Both the position numbers and the translations under genes were made by a program. A stretch of 64,000 nt of DNA. Source: Cymbomonas tetramitiformis. Its lineage: Eukaryota > Chlorophyta > Pyramimonadophyceae > Pyramimonadales > Pyramimonadaceae. Shown here piece after piece: positions 30,852 through 41,429 of the stretch; the first letter of the stretch is position 1, and every line of letters begins with the position of its first letter. The stretch lies in contig LGRX02028911.1 in the NCBI GenBank assembly GCA_001247695.2, positions 36,398 through 100,397 on the forward strand. Direction: 5' to 3'. Under the pieces are notes generated by a model. It saw only the letters and a list, made by a program, of their open reading frames with translations, searched no databases and was not told the DNA's origin.

Positions 30852-33802
30852 TTTATCGTCCTCAACCGGGGGAAGACCGTCACCCTCCACAAGCTCGATA
30901 CCAGCGAGGGCCGCCAGGGTCTGGTAGCTCTGCTCGTCCTCACAGGTAGCAAGTGCCAAGACCTCCTCGGAGAACTCCTCTGGGACGCCATCCACCGAGG
31001 AGATGTCCTCCTGCTGCTCGATGGCCCAGACGACGGCGGCCACGAACCCAGGAGAATTTGCCAATCGAGCAGGTGCATTGGCCCTCCACTCCTTGAGCTT
31101 GGTATCATCCGTGCAGTTACGGACGATGTGCTCCGCGGAGCCGCAGGCGAAACACCGGCGGACCTTCGGAGCGTCAGGGCGGGAGAGACCAGGTGGTGGT
31201 GGCAATGGGGTAACTGCCGCGGCAGCGGTGGTGGTGGGCCCATTCTCCAGTATGGCGAGTGCTGGACGGTTCGAGGAAGGGGGACGCCTGAGGAAGGGGG
31301 TGCGAGGTGAGGGGTTGGCGAAGGAGACAGTGCGGGGAGGACGATCTTGAGTGCGCCTCTGCGCCGCCTCCGTGTCAATGTCATTCTCCACCTCCTCAGC
31401 AACCTCCCGTATCTTCAACAGGGCGCCGTGGGTGCCTGGGATATCGTCATTGACGGCCTTCCTCTCCCACTCCTCTGGTTTGGAGACATCCAGGTGGATG
31501 GCTCTCAGGCGCCGCATCACCTTGGGTGCATACCTCAACCCTCGGCGGTACGTGGAGAGCATGGACAGGTTAGACATCTCCACGCAATTGGGGACTCTGC
31601 CAGCCAGGAAGTTGACGGAGGCCATGCGGGTCTCCAACCGCGAAAAATACTCCGCCGCGGTCTCGTTCGTCGCCTGCCTCAATGCAATGGCCTCTCCGTG
31701 TGCGTTCTCCAGGTAGGCCTGCGTTAGAGAGCACACCGCCAGATCGCTGAAGAACACGTCCAGCTCCACGTAGCGCCGGTGCCAAGCCTGGTCAGACCCG
31801 AAGGTCCCCGCCGCACGCTCCAAGAATTTCTTCTGCTGGTCCTGAAGAGTGTGCTCCTTAAAGCTCCAAAGGAGGCTCGACACGCTCGCCTGGTACGTCG
31901 ATACAGATGGCGTACAGCTGGGAGTGGTCAGCGCCTCGATCACGATGGCCTCTTGGAATATCTTCCGCACCATGTTGGAGTATGTAGTGCTCCAACTGCG
32001 TCAGGAGGCCATCCTTGTCGGCCGATTTAGTGCTGGACGCGGAGCGAGGGAATCTGGTCACACTCTTGATCAGCTTCAGCACCATCTCCTTGGTCTTGTG
32101 CTCCAGGCGGACCTCGTCCGGGGATGCTCGCAGATTAGTGCCCTGCGGCAGTCGGACGATGCCTGGTACAAAGGGGGTGGCGCTGGGAGAGAGTACGGGG
32201 TTCGCAGCAGCGGCAGAGTGAACGGGGTTTGCGGCAGCGGCAGAGTGAACGGGGTTTGCGGCGGCGGAGTGGGGGAAACGGGCTGGAGGTGGTGGTCCCG
32301 GGGCATGCGCGGGCGGGAGCGCAGGCGCGGGATTTGTGGGGACTGCAGTCGAAGTGGGCGGTAATGCAGGGGCTGATGGTGGAGCGGGGAGTGGAAGAGG
32401 TGTATGGAAGGGCAGGGGAGGGGATGGTTGTGCGGCCACCACGCTCATGCTTCGGTACCAATCGGAGTTGCTGACTTCCGACCACGCGGCGAGCCCGTCC
32501 TGGTCGAAGTTCTGCATCTCCGACTCCCGCGCAGTGGCAGGGATCCACTCCCACACTGGCTGCCCCATGCTCGCGTAGACCGCACATTGGCTGCGGCTGG
32601 GTCCCCCATTGCCATATCCATGACCTCGCGGTCGACCATGAGGACCCAGGTCTCCACACGAGCGGTTGGTAAGTGGTAGGGGTGCATGGTGTAGGCGGCC
32701 TCCCATGCGCGCATATGCAGTCAGCGGCGCTCCCAGCAGGTGCATGATCCTGAACAGGATGGCGTCGCCCTGCACCCCAGCCCGGCGGCGTTCATCCCAT
32801 GACAGGGAGACGGTTGCCGCGCCTCGCACCCCCGCTGACTGGTGTACCCACAATGACCCACCGTCATGGGTGACGAAGAGAGCCCGAACCTCTGGGTACT
32901 GAGGGTAGGAGGGCTCTGGTCCTTGCGCGGGGTCGTCAGGGGGATCTTGAGGTGGATCACTGGGGGGGCCTGGAGGCGAGTCGCTTGAACTGGGGTCTCT
33001 GAGCTCCGAGTCAGGGTTGCCACCGCCGTGCACTACCGTCTCCATCGACTGCCGCCGGCGAGCCACCATCATGTTGAGGGGATTTGGCCGACCCTGAGTG
33101 GGAGGTTCGGCGGGGGCGGTTTCAGCGACAATCTGAGACACTGTGGGGGTTACGCTGTCAGCGGCGTCCGCCTCGAGTGGATGGTCCGCCGTCAGGGCCC
33201 CCTGTACGCTGCTCTGAGGGTCGCCTGGTGGAGAGGCTCCTGCAGATGTCGTCGCGCCAGGCAGGGAGAGTCCAGGGCCACCGCGGAGATGTCCAGGGCC
33301 TGTACTGCCGCCAGGACTTCCCTGCGAATGTGCTCGCTTCGGCTGCTCGCGTCCGAGTCAGAACCGGACCTGTGGGCGGCCCTCCGCCTGCGCTCAGCCC
33401 GTGCCTGCGTGCTTCGGCTGCCTCTGGACCCCGTGCTGGTGCGGCTGACATCCGTGCCGGAGTCGGGTTCGGAGTGATCAGGTGCATGGCTTAGACCTGG
33501 GAGGTGCCTACCATGTGTCGCAGGGCCCGAGGATACTCTTCGGGAACGCCGGCGCCGGCGGGTCTCTGAGGTTGCTGCCACCGCGGGGAGGTGACGCACC
33601 AAGAGCTGGGTCCCGCCCGAGACGCTCTGCTGAGCTCCGCTGTCAAGGGGTACCTGCAGAGGGTCTGGCAGGGCTGCGGCGCCGATACTGATGAAGTGCT
33701 GCAGCGATGAGAGATCCGCACCAGAGTCATGAAGCGCGGAGGTAGCTGGTACCAGCTGATGGGGCTGCTGTGGTCGATGCTGTGGCTGTTGTTGCGGCTG
33801 CG

Positions 33803-33833
<31 letters not shown>

Positions 33834-34290
33834 CTGCTGTAACTGCTGTTGCTGGAACTGCTGCTGCTGCAACTGCTGCTGCATCGGTTCCAGTGGCTGC
33901 TGCTGAAGCCACTGCTGTTGTTGCTGCTGGTACGCGAGCCACTGCTGCTGTTGCTGCAGCTGTTGTTGGAATGGTGTGTGTGGGATATGAGCCCATGGGG
34001 TGGTGGGTTCCCAGTGTGAACGGCACTGGTGACACTCCCCCAGCGAGGGGCGCTGATTGGGGCAGTACCCAATTGACGCCGTTCCATACAGCCTGTGTGG
34101 GGGTGCCATCCGGCATGGTATATGGGCGGGGCACCGCAGTGTAGGGCATGGTGGTGCCTGGATGTGGAAGGGGGTGAGCGGAAGCGTATGCGGTGGGAGA
34201 TGGGAAGGTGATGGGGGAGAACAGTGGGTGGTGTAACGGCTCTGCGCTGACACCCATGCTGGGAAAGGATTCTGATGTCTGCTGTGACAT
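30849..34290 (-). pseudogene. element B Gag, frameshifted
   Basis: Starts at ATG 34290 (MSQQTSESFP), runs through a Pro/Thr-rich part into a CAG/CAA tract (about 33960-33770) readable as poly-Gln in one frame and poly-Ala in another, and then continues in the Gln frame to a stop at 33192. The next part (33230-31858) lies in another frame, and the last (31973-30849) in a third. At about 31985 the join requires a +1 shift. The final part has a capsid-like helical region and a CCHC knuckle CFACGSAEHIVRNC, and ends KTGA-like: ...EDDK, then TGA. Each frame change could be an indel; one at the gag interior could be programmed, but three argue for decay. Confidence 0.7.
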
Positions 34291-34375
34291 TCTGACTGCT
34301 GAGCTGGTTGAGTTCACAGACTGGGTGTGGCAATAGCCACAGGTGAGCAAAAGTAGTGAGTGCTCGCCTTTTTAT

Positions 34376-34616
34376 TTAGTCAGACTCGTCCTCGTCGATG
34401 TCACTCTCTGGGGGCGAAGGAGGAGGAGAAGGAGCGGGGCTTCCGGGTGGAGATGGGGGAACGCCTTCGATCACGTGTATTAGGAATGCACCAGGGGGCG
34501 CGGGAAAGACTGCTAGGTCTTGAGTGTGCGGGTAGTGGAAGTGGTAGTTCCCCTGGTGGTGCCACACGTAGTCGTGAGCCGCTGGTGGGATCGCCAGTGT
34601 GACTCTGTCCAGGCGT
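34376..34616 (-). CDS. small Pro-rich, acidic-tailed leader ORF (second)
   Basis: Open frame containing DYVWHHQGNYHFHY and ending PPESDIDEDESD. It follows the 55-residue ORF below in a different frame and ends 86 nt before the gag ATG. No in-frame ATG is visible; it resembles the first small ORF in pattern (aromatic centre, PPSP, acidic last residues), so the two could be diverged tandem duplicates. Confidence 0.35.
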
Positions 34617-34784
34617 TCAGTCGCTGTTCTCCTCTTCGTCGTCAGAGGAAGAAGGGGAAGGAGGGCCGCTCTGCCAGAAAGCGCCTGCTGGTGGGTAGGT
34701 AGGGTCTGGAGGGAATACCCACTTAATAGGTCCTTGCTTCCACCACGCTCTTCTGTATTTGTCTGGATCTGGGGGTACTGCCAT
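34617..34784 (-). CDS. small 55-residue leader ORF of element B
   Basis: ATG at 34784, stop TGA at 34617-34619. The product is Trp/Pro-rich (MAVPPDPDKYRRAWWKQ) and ends in PPSPSSSDDEEENSD. It lies between the 5' LTR and gag. Function unknown; could be an upstream ORF that tunes gag translation. Confidence 0.4.
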   Translation of the reverse strand: MAVPPDPDKYRRAWWKQGPIKWVFPPDPTYPPAGAFWQSGPPSPSSSDDEEENSD

Positions 34785-35786
34785 ACACCAGCGAACTCAA
34801 AATTTGGCCAGGGCTCCGCGACACGATTTTTGAGTGCCTAGGTGCGCGGGCAAGAGTCAAGCAGCAGCGAAAGGAAGGGTGTCAGGTCCAATACAGGGGT
34901 CCAGTAAGGTCCCAGACGATATTTATGCTCCGTAGGTCCCAAAATGCTCCAGTCAGGGTACTGCTGGAGGATACCAGAAGGTGCTGAAGAACTGCCAGAA
35001 ACGTCCAGAAGCTGCTGAAAGCGCTGTTTGGAGGAGCTTTCCCCGCTGCTGATGGCCGTGAGGGCGGTATCAGGGGTTTCTAGGCTGTCCTATGGGGTCT
35101 AAGGAAGGAGTTTTTGGTGGTGGGGGCTACTGTGGAAGGTTTTGGGGTAGGCTGAAAACTGGCTAAAACTGCTGTTTTTGGCTGTTTTTGGCTGTTTTTG
35201 CTGCTTTTAGGGGTCTGTAACTAGTTGCATGCCTGGAACGAGGCCATGATAGACCCTAGTATCCAACCTTACTGCTCGAAATCGGTCGGAACTGGCCTCA
35301 GACGAAGTTTGGTTTTAAGATCTTGTCAGGCATGCTTGGGTCGAAAAGCCGTTTTGAGCCCCCAGTGTTAAGGGAGCCGGATACTGCTTTTTAGTGACTT
35401 TTGGAGGTATTTACAGGAGTCCTTCTACAAAAAAATGGTTTTTCTGACGTAGAAATTGCGCAAAGGTAGCCAAAAGTACAGCCTCTCCCCTGCAGTATTC
35501 CGTAAGTTTTAACAGGTCCGTGGTTGAACGCAACGGAGGCGTTCAAAGTAACGCAAGATACCAAATGTGCCAGGGGCACTACGACAGATGCTCGGAAATA
35601 TGTTTTTGATTGAACGTGCAAAGGTACACAATTCGGATTTTATAATATACTGGATCAGGGCCAGATTGAGGTACAAACGATAATTCGGTTCCGAGTTCTG
35701 AAGGCTAAACACTTCTCAAGTGCTCCACTTATTCACTCGTCACTCAGGTTGCAGGGTCAACCACTCGAGAGCCGATGTCACACTTC
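34785..35786. other. 5' leader of element B, no gene seen
   Basis: Sequence between the 5' LTR and the leader ORFs. Contains a GGCTGTTTTTGGCTGTTTTT repeat near 35180-35200. I could not identify a primer-binding site with confidence beside 35787. Confidence 0.5.
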
Positions 35787-36241
35787 GGCTCAACGTTCAA
35801 TTCCCGATCCGATCTCATTTCTAATTCCGATTCGTCATTCTCGATTCAGATGCTATATCGACAGACTGACACGATGACTGCCCCACAGTACTGTCATACT
35901 ACTGTACTGTCATACTGTCATACTGTCATACTGTCATAGCCCCGACATCTGATATTCGATTTCATTGTCTTTTCAACCCCGATGCGAATCTGACCATTCT
36001 TCGAGGGTCTGACTGAGTTCCACGATGACACCCCCCACAGTACTGTCATACTACTATAGTGTCATACTGTCATAGTGTCATAGTGTCATAGTGTCATACT
36101 GTCATACCCCGGACATCTGGTATTCATTCTCATCGTGGTTTCAAGCCCAATTTCACTGTCATCGTGCCAATCCCAGATTACCCCCGATGACACACATATA
36201 GACGCATAGGCATATCGGCTCACGCTGTGCCTCCGGGCACA
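35787..36241 (-). repeat. 5' LTR of element B
   Basis: Near-identical partner of 22587-23038. The TGTCATA-type repeats differ in copy number between the two (35905-35938 and 36045-36107 here), so the copies have diverged mainly by microsatellite slippage, suggesting a fairly young insertion. Confidence 0.85.
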
Positions 36242-37823
36242 CGTGGGCTCAGCCGGCACAAAGGAATGTGCCGACAGCTCGACCACCTCTGGGCGACCTT
36301 CCATCGTGCAGAGCGACTCGAAGGCATGTTCATCCCCAGCGTCATAGAAACGCTGGAAACGAACAGCCAGGCAGTCAGTCTCATAGTCCTCAACTGCACC
36401 ACAGTAGTGGGCAGACTGAGGACCACCGTTGGGGCATTCAGCATGCCAGTGTTTCAAACCACTTTGTGCACACTCCGCATTTCTGCAGTGAGGCACGAAG
36501 GCACCGCTCTTCTTGTCAAACGAGACAGGAGGAGCGGTGCCAAGTGGCTTAACACCAGCACGATGATGCTTAGCAGCAGAGCGGGTAAGGTGCTTGCCCG
36601 CAGGCGGTGCCCCTTCCCGCTTCTGCCGCTTTAGGTCACGAATGTCCTGCTGCATGCGCTCCAGCTGCTTCTGCAGACTGGACAACGCCGCAGCCAGGTC
36701 AGACGCGCCATCGCCGAATGACAGAGCAGAGACACGGGTGTCAGAGACTTTCAGGCCGTGGCGGAACTGCTCCCGCACACGAGCCTGAATAGTCAAGAGA
36801 GGCACGCCCTGCCGCTGGTCAGCTCGAGCCAAGGAATTAGCCAAGTCACGGTACAACGCCCAATTGCCGAGAGCCTTTAGAAACTGCCGCTTCACCGCGT
36901 CCTCTGGCAAGTTGTGGGAACGCTGAACGTCCCGCAACAGGCCATTGAACTCACGGATGCCACGGTCAGGATCTTCGCTGCCGGGGATGCGAACCAGGGA
37001 AGACATCTTCCTGGGATTGGCCGGCCCGGGGCCGTGTCACGGAGGCCCGGGCCGAAGGCGGGCCGAAGGAAGAGTTGCGGATGGGCCGAGTCGCACTGAG
37101 GGGAAAATCGATAAATTTCCAAAGTTTTATCGATTTTTGACAAATTGTCATACTTAAAATTAAAATTTTGTTAATTAAAAGTTCGGGCCGAGACGGGCCG
37201 AAATGTGGCCGAAGTAAATTCCCAATGCGGGCCGAGTCACCTCCGCGGAAGATATCTACCCTGATGCGAACCGCCAGCAGCGACTCAAAAGAGTCAAAGG
37301 GCTCTGAGCGTTCCTGGAGCATGCGTACCACCTCAAGGGCAGCACGCTTGCCATCTCCAGGAACGTCAGACCCAGAGGCCTCAAGCCAGTCACGAGCAGG
37401 CGAGCCAGGGCGAGCCAGAAACGTCAGAGCCGAGAGCAGCAACTCGTTGCCCTCATGCCTAGCCGCAACAGTCATGTCAGTCAGGTCAAAGAGGGGAGCA
37501 AATGCTTGTGACTGGAGCAGGAATTGCGTGCGCAACTCATGCATGAGCTGCGAAAAAATGTCGACTGCGTCGGTTACCGTTCCAGCGAAGCGTTTTGATT
37601 TGTCCCCAAGTATTTTCGTGGCAACGATCTTGGCAACCCTCCTGTCAAAATTTTCGCGAGCAAGCTGCTGACATTTGTCAAGAACCTCTCTCGCAGCTGC
37701 GGTGGTCGGAGCTGGCAGCTGCGGTGTGTGCGGTGTAGCAGCGTGCTGCGCACCCACGTCATCAAAAATCGTCTCTAATCTACGGACGCGAGACCGCGTC
37801 ACTCTATTCGCTGTAGCAACCAT
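36242..37823 (-). pseudogene. Gag of element C, truncated by element B, with candidate intron
   Basis: ATG 37823 (MVATANRVTRSRV). Exon 1 runs to 37260, exon 2 from 37006 to the junction with the B LTR at 36241. The protein is homologous along its length to Gag of element D (for example ETIFDDVGAQHA against ATIFDSAAARHA; HWHAECPNGG against HWHRDCPNGG). A non-standard Cys-His motif (C-x4-C-x7-HWHxxCP) replaces the usual CCHC knuckle. The intron candidate 37259-37007 (GTAGAT...GGAAG) is phase 0 and its removal keeps the frame; D has no insertion at the matching position. The C-terminal end is lost where B is inserted. Confidence 0.8.
36996..37262. mobile_element. introner-like TIR element 2 in gag C
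   Basis: Ends AGGGAAGACATCTTCC (36996-37011) and GGAAGATATCTACCCT (37247-37262) form imperfect 16-bp inverted repeats. The flanks are identical 10-bp copies, GATGCGAACC, at 36986-36995 and 37263-37272. The interior shares GGCCGGCCCGGGGCCG, GCGGGCCGAAGG and CATACTTAA words with element 1, but it is inserted in the opposite orientation relative to gag. On the coding strand the TIRs again supply GT (3 nt in) and AG (11 nt from the end). 267 bp. Confidence 0.85.
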
Positions 37824-39514
37824 GATGGAGAGACAGTGGAGAGAGTTGAGCTAATCAAGGGTGGTGGTATAAAATTGTCACGGCGGCCAGATAATCCGTA
37901 GAAGCCTCAGCGCAATAGATCGAAACCCACAGGTCGTGAGCGGAAAATGAGAGCGGCCAAAATGTACAACGTGTGGAGCGACCTCGCCAGGGCCAGTGGC
38001 GCACGATGCAAATAAACCCTCGCTGCGACGATACTGCCGTAAAAAAACAATCCGTCAACTGCCGATCTCCTGCGCAGCGAAGGCGAGCACAACGTGTGCC
38101 GCCATCACTGCCATGCTAAAAGGCCATACCGCGAGAACGATACACCACCGCCCAAGTGGGCGCTCAACCCCTCCTACGTCCTACTTAGCCGAACATGGCA
38201 ACAGCAAGGCGCTGTGCCATCATCAGAATCACCGGAAAGCCGGTGCGGGCCATAACCTGCGAGAAAGACAGATCCGCTGTCCGGCTAAGCTCGCTGAACA
38301 TCAAACTGATAATCACATAAACAGTGTCTGGCCGAGGCTTTATGCTCTCGGAAACCCAGACAGTGAAGCAAGACTGTACTACTGTACTGTACTACTGTAC
38401 AGTACAGTGCTAGGATGTCACGGACACGATACGGAAGCAGGGTCAGGCTAGGGGCTAGTCAGAGCCCATAATAACTAAGCCTAAACCCGAAGTCCAGCAC
38501 GGACTACGTTCGGGCTTCCAGTAGTGGGCCAAGGTAGATAATAATATACCGGATAGTGTTTTATTGCCTATATGAGGGACAGACAGACAGGCTGGCAAGA
38601 TGCAAGTGACACTACACGGCGAGGGGTGACACAGGAAGAGACAATCACCCCCAATTTATGGGGAGGCGAAAGTCAGTCTCTCCATGACACCACCTCACCC
38701 CGAAGGTGTGAGGTGCCACGATGCCAACTTGCCAGGCCAGGCCTAACATCCTACGGCAGGCACGAAGGCAAAACCCTAAGGAAACATACATCATGTGAGA
38801 CCCATGGGGTCTTTCCAACCCAACTAGCGGTGGCTCCGCCTGCGTTGGTCTCTAGATGCGTGCTCTAGGGGCTTATGCCCATGCATGTGCTCTTGTGCTG
38901 CGGGGATAACTACTCCCGCAGGCCGACCGCTGACACTAGGCTCCAGCTGTCGAGGGTGGATGGCGGCGGCGTTCTCGATTGCGGAACAAGACGAGCGCCG
39001 CCAAGACGAGGTCAACCAACGCCCACGCGGTGTGGGGCAACGGCGGGTGGCACCACCAGAGCGCATGCGTCAGTGAAGAGGAGGCAGGGAGGTGGAAGGT
39101 GAAAAATGCGGCGAGGGGGCGTGATTGTGCGAATGGGAGCAAGGTCGAGAGGAATGATATGGAGGGGGGACGAGGCAAGTGCGATGGCACCACCAGGCGC
39201 CACTAGGTGGCGGCCAAGGGGTGTGCATGGCGAAGGCGACGAAGGTGGAGAGGCGAAGTCGCACGAGTCAAAGCGCGTGTCGCCGATGATGCAGGTGTTG
39301 GAGTCATAATTGGTGCTTGGCGTGGAAGCACCACCAAGCACACCAGACCATAGCCAGCAGTAAAAAGTTGCCGATGTCCTCGGAAAGACGCTAGGGCAAC
39401 ACGAATAGCGGCCACGCGTGCACGCTGGTGCGCGGTGGAAGCGTGGTGGGCCCATAACCTGTCAGATATATAGTGCTAACTATATATTGTGGTGGTAGAA
39501 CACATAATGCTTTC
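37824..39514. other. leader of element C and unassigned sequence
   Basis: No supported gene. Contains a (CTGTACTA)-type tract at 38373-38410 and GTGTGAGGTGCC-like words. CCCATAACCTG-type words recur near 38247, 39450 and 40954, which may mark related element ends. A C/G-rich stretch (38940-39450) has minus-strand open frames without recognisable motifs. Confidence 0.35.
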
Positions 39515-39517
39515 ACT

Positions 39518-40352
39518 TAACCCCTATGGAGCGGTTTGTACCGTATACGGGCACTTTGACCGCTCAGATCATAGTACATTCACAACTCGAACTGACATGA
39601 CTCGTTGCAATCGCACATCCAAGCTTCGCACGCCCACCGCGATAGGTATCATTAATGCTCAAGAATGGATTTGGCACATATACCTATTATATATACCTTA
39701 CGCACGGGGCATTTCGTTGTGAGCGAATCCCCAAAGTTGCTCGTGTCATGGGATGTAATATGTGTAAAATCCATCCTAAAGTGTGAGAAATCGCGGTGTT
39801 GGTGATATACATCGGCATGGGTATGCCGGTTCAATGGTTTGTATCATATCACATCACCGTGCTCTTCGTACGGGCCATATATACGTTCCCGATATTCATT
39901 TATTGCTTAAAACACTCCATTTACGCCTTAAGTATGGAAAACTTTGAAAAACTAATGTTTTTTTTCTTGTTTTTTGGTGTTTTCTTCGCCTACGTGCTTG
40001 AATACTTCGATATATCGACGCGTTTGACCAAAAATAGAATTACCTATTCCAAAACATGAATAAAGGAGATTGTTTTCTGGTCGTGGGATGACTTATCACT
40101 CGATTATGCGGTTGCGAGAACTCGATTTTCACAAATTAGGTTCCTGGCACGGGGTGTTTTTTTGCTTGTATATTGTCGATATATCGTTGTATATATCATG
40201 TGCGCATGCATGCAATAGCTCAACATGACCTTCTATGGGTTGTGGAACATATGTCGAATCTCGTGCACCTAGCATGATACCATATACCACGAACACAATG
40301 CATTTGTAAAATATATGTTATTCGCAAAAGGTTCCATCCGCTCCATAGGGGT
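39518..40352. mobile_element. possible TIR element with 17-bp ends
   Basis: TAACCCCTATGGAGCGG at about 39518 is matched in reverse complement by CCGCTCCATAGGGGTTA ending at 40352. The interior (about 835 bp) is AT-rich with no gene. No target duplication is visible, so this is a weak call. Confidence 0.3.
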
Positions 40353-41051
40353 TACATAAGACGAGTCCGTTAGATTGAGTGATAGAAACTCGGCTTAAGC
40401 CGGAGACCCTAAACCTGTGACAGCCGTACTGTACGGAGCACTAGTACAGACAAAGGACTATGACACACACGGGGTGTCACATCCAGCAATGGCCGATAGC
40501 AGGCTGCAGAATTCTGCGATACCCTTATAGGGTTCCAAAGCAAAGACCCAACTTTTCGTAAAATTAACAATTTCAAGCGATGAAAAAGTCAAATTGGGGT
40601 GAATTTTGACGGGGAAGATGCCGGTGACGTCAAAAAAGTCGTGCGGCAAGCCAATTCTCCTGCAGAAACGGTGTTGCTGTCCAGAGAAGCAAAGGCGATG
40701 GAGATGATGTCGAACTCGTAGCTTGTGCGTACGCAAAAAGTTGTAGGGTGCTGGTGCTACCCCGCGCTCGGATGGTTCAACGAGCGAAATGTCCTCGGCC
40801 GTGATCGTCAACGGTGGCCAAAGATGAGGAGAGGCTGGTGCCGAATTTGCGAAGCTGGTGCTTGACGCCAAAAAAATGTTGCGAGAGGCGCTGGTGCAGC
40901 CCCAAGGACCAAAGTCGCCTACCAAATGCCACGAAAATAATCCAAGTGGAACAGGCCCATAACCTGATGAAGAAAGAGATATATGTGAATATATATATAT
41001 ATATATACGTCGATCGCACGCATATTTTCACTCACCATGGCCTTACACGGG
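40353..41051. other. unassigned; weak minus-strand frame and (AT)n tract
   Basis: A 155-codon minus frame (40458-40925) has no recognised motif. GTGTCACATCCAGCA at about 40471-40485 resembles the outer end of the element D LTR (GTGTCAGATCCAGCA), so an LTR relic may start here. A (TA)n tract is at 40990-41007. Confidence 0.35.
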
Positions 41052-41249
41052 GTAGGCTATTTAATTTAGAATATATTTTCATGATTTTAGAATAACCCGT
41101 TTTCATGATGATTTTAGAATAAGTTTTCTTGATGTCATCCGGCTATGACCGGTGCATGCATCCATGACGCTGTACTGTACCTGTTGAGCTATCGCCATGC
41201 CATGCGAAATATTACACTGAAGGGTTGTCTTGCCGTGATGTCCATATGT

Positions 41250-41305
41250 CCGAATGGAACCAAAAACCGTTCGATTTTAATCGAACGGTTTTTGGTTCCA
41301 TTCGG
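41250..41305. other. perfect 27-bp-stem palindrome
   Basis: CCGAATGGAACCAAAAACCG ... is followed after a 2-nt centre by its exact reverse complement. It would extrude as a hairpin. A second small palindrome, TTCACGGCCGTGAA, follows at 41311 and CACGGCCGTG recurs at 41334. Confidence 0.85.
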
Positions 41306-41429
41306 AAACATTCACGGCCGTGAATCTAAAAGTCACGGCCGTGAATAACGACCTTGTCCCCGTAATGACTTTTATTATTTGCCATCTTTGCCACAATAGA
41401 CACTCACGGCGTGTTCTGCTTGAAAAAAA

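Larger units (their letters stand above)
22587..36241 (-). mobile_element. Ty3/gypsy chromovirus B with two methyltransferase-like domains
   Basis: Direct repeats of about 453 bp (22587-23038 and 35787-36241) flank, on the minus strand, gag, protease, RT, RNase H, an adenine-MTase-like domain, integrase, chromodomain and a cytosine-MTase-like domain. A purine-rich tract (AAGGGGGGGAGAG on the minus strand, about 23041-23053) sits next to the left repeat, as expected for priming beside a 3' LTR. GCACA occurs at 22582-22586 and at 36237-36241: either a 5-bp target duplication, if the LTR starts CCGGAGG, or chance, if the LTR starts TGTGCC. The right end interrupts gag of element C. Gag and pol carry frameshifts, so this copy is probably inactive. 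Confidence 0.85.

Noticed and set aside
40458..40925. 155-codon minus frame
   Set aside because: No motif, no neighbours in support, and it overlaps a likely LTR relic; not reported as a gene.
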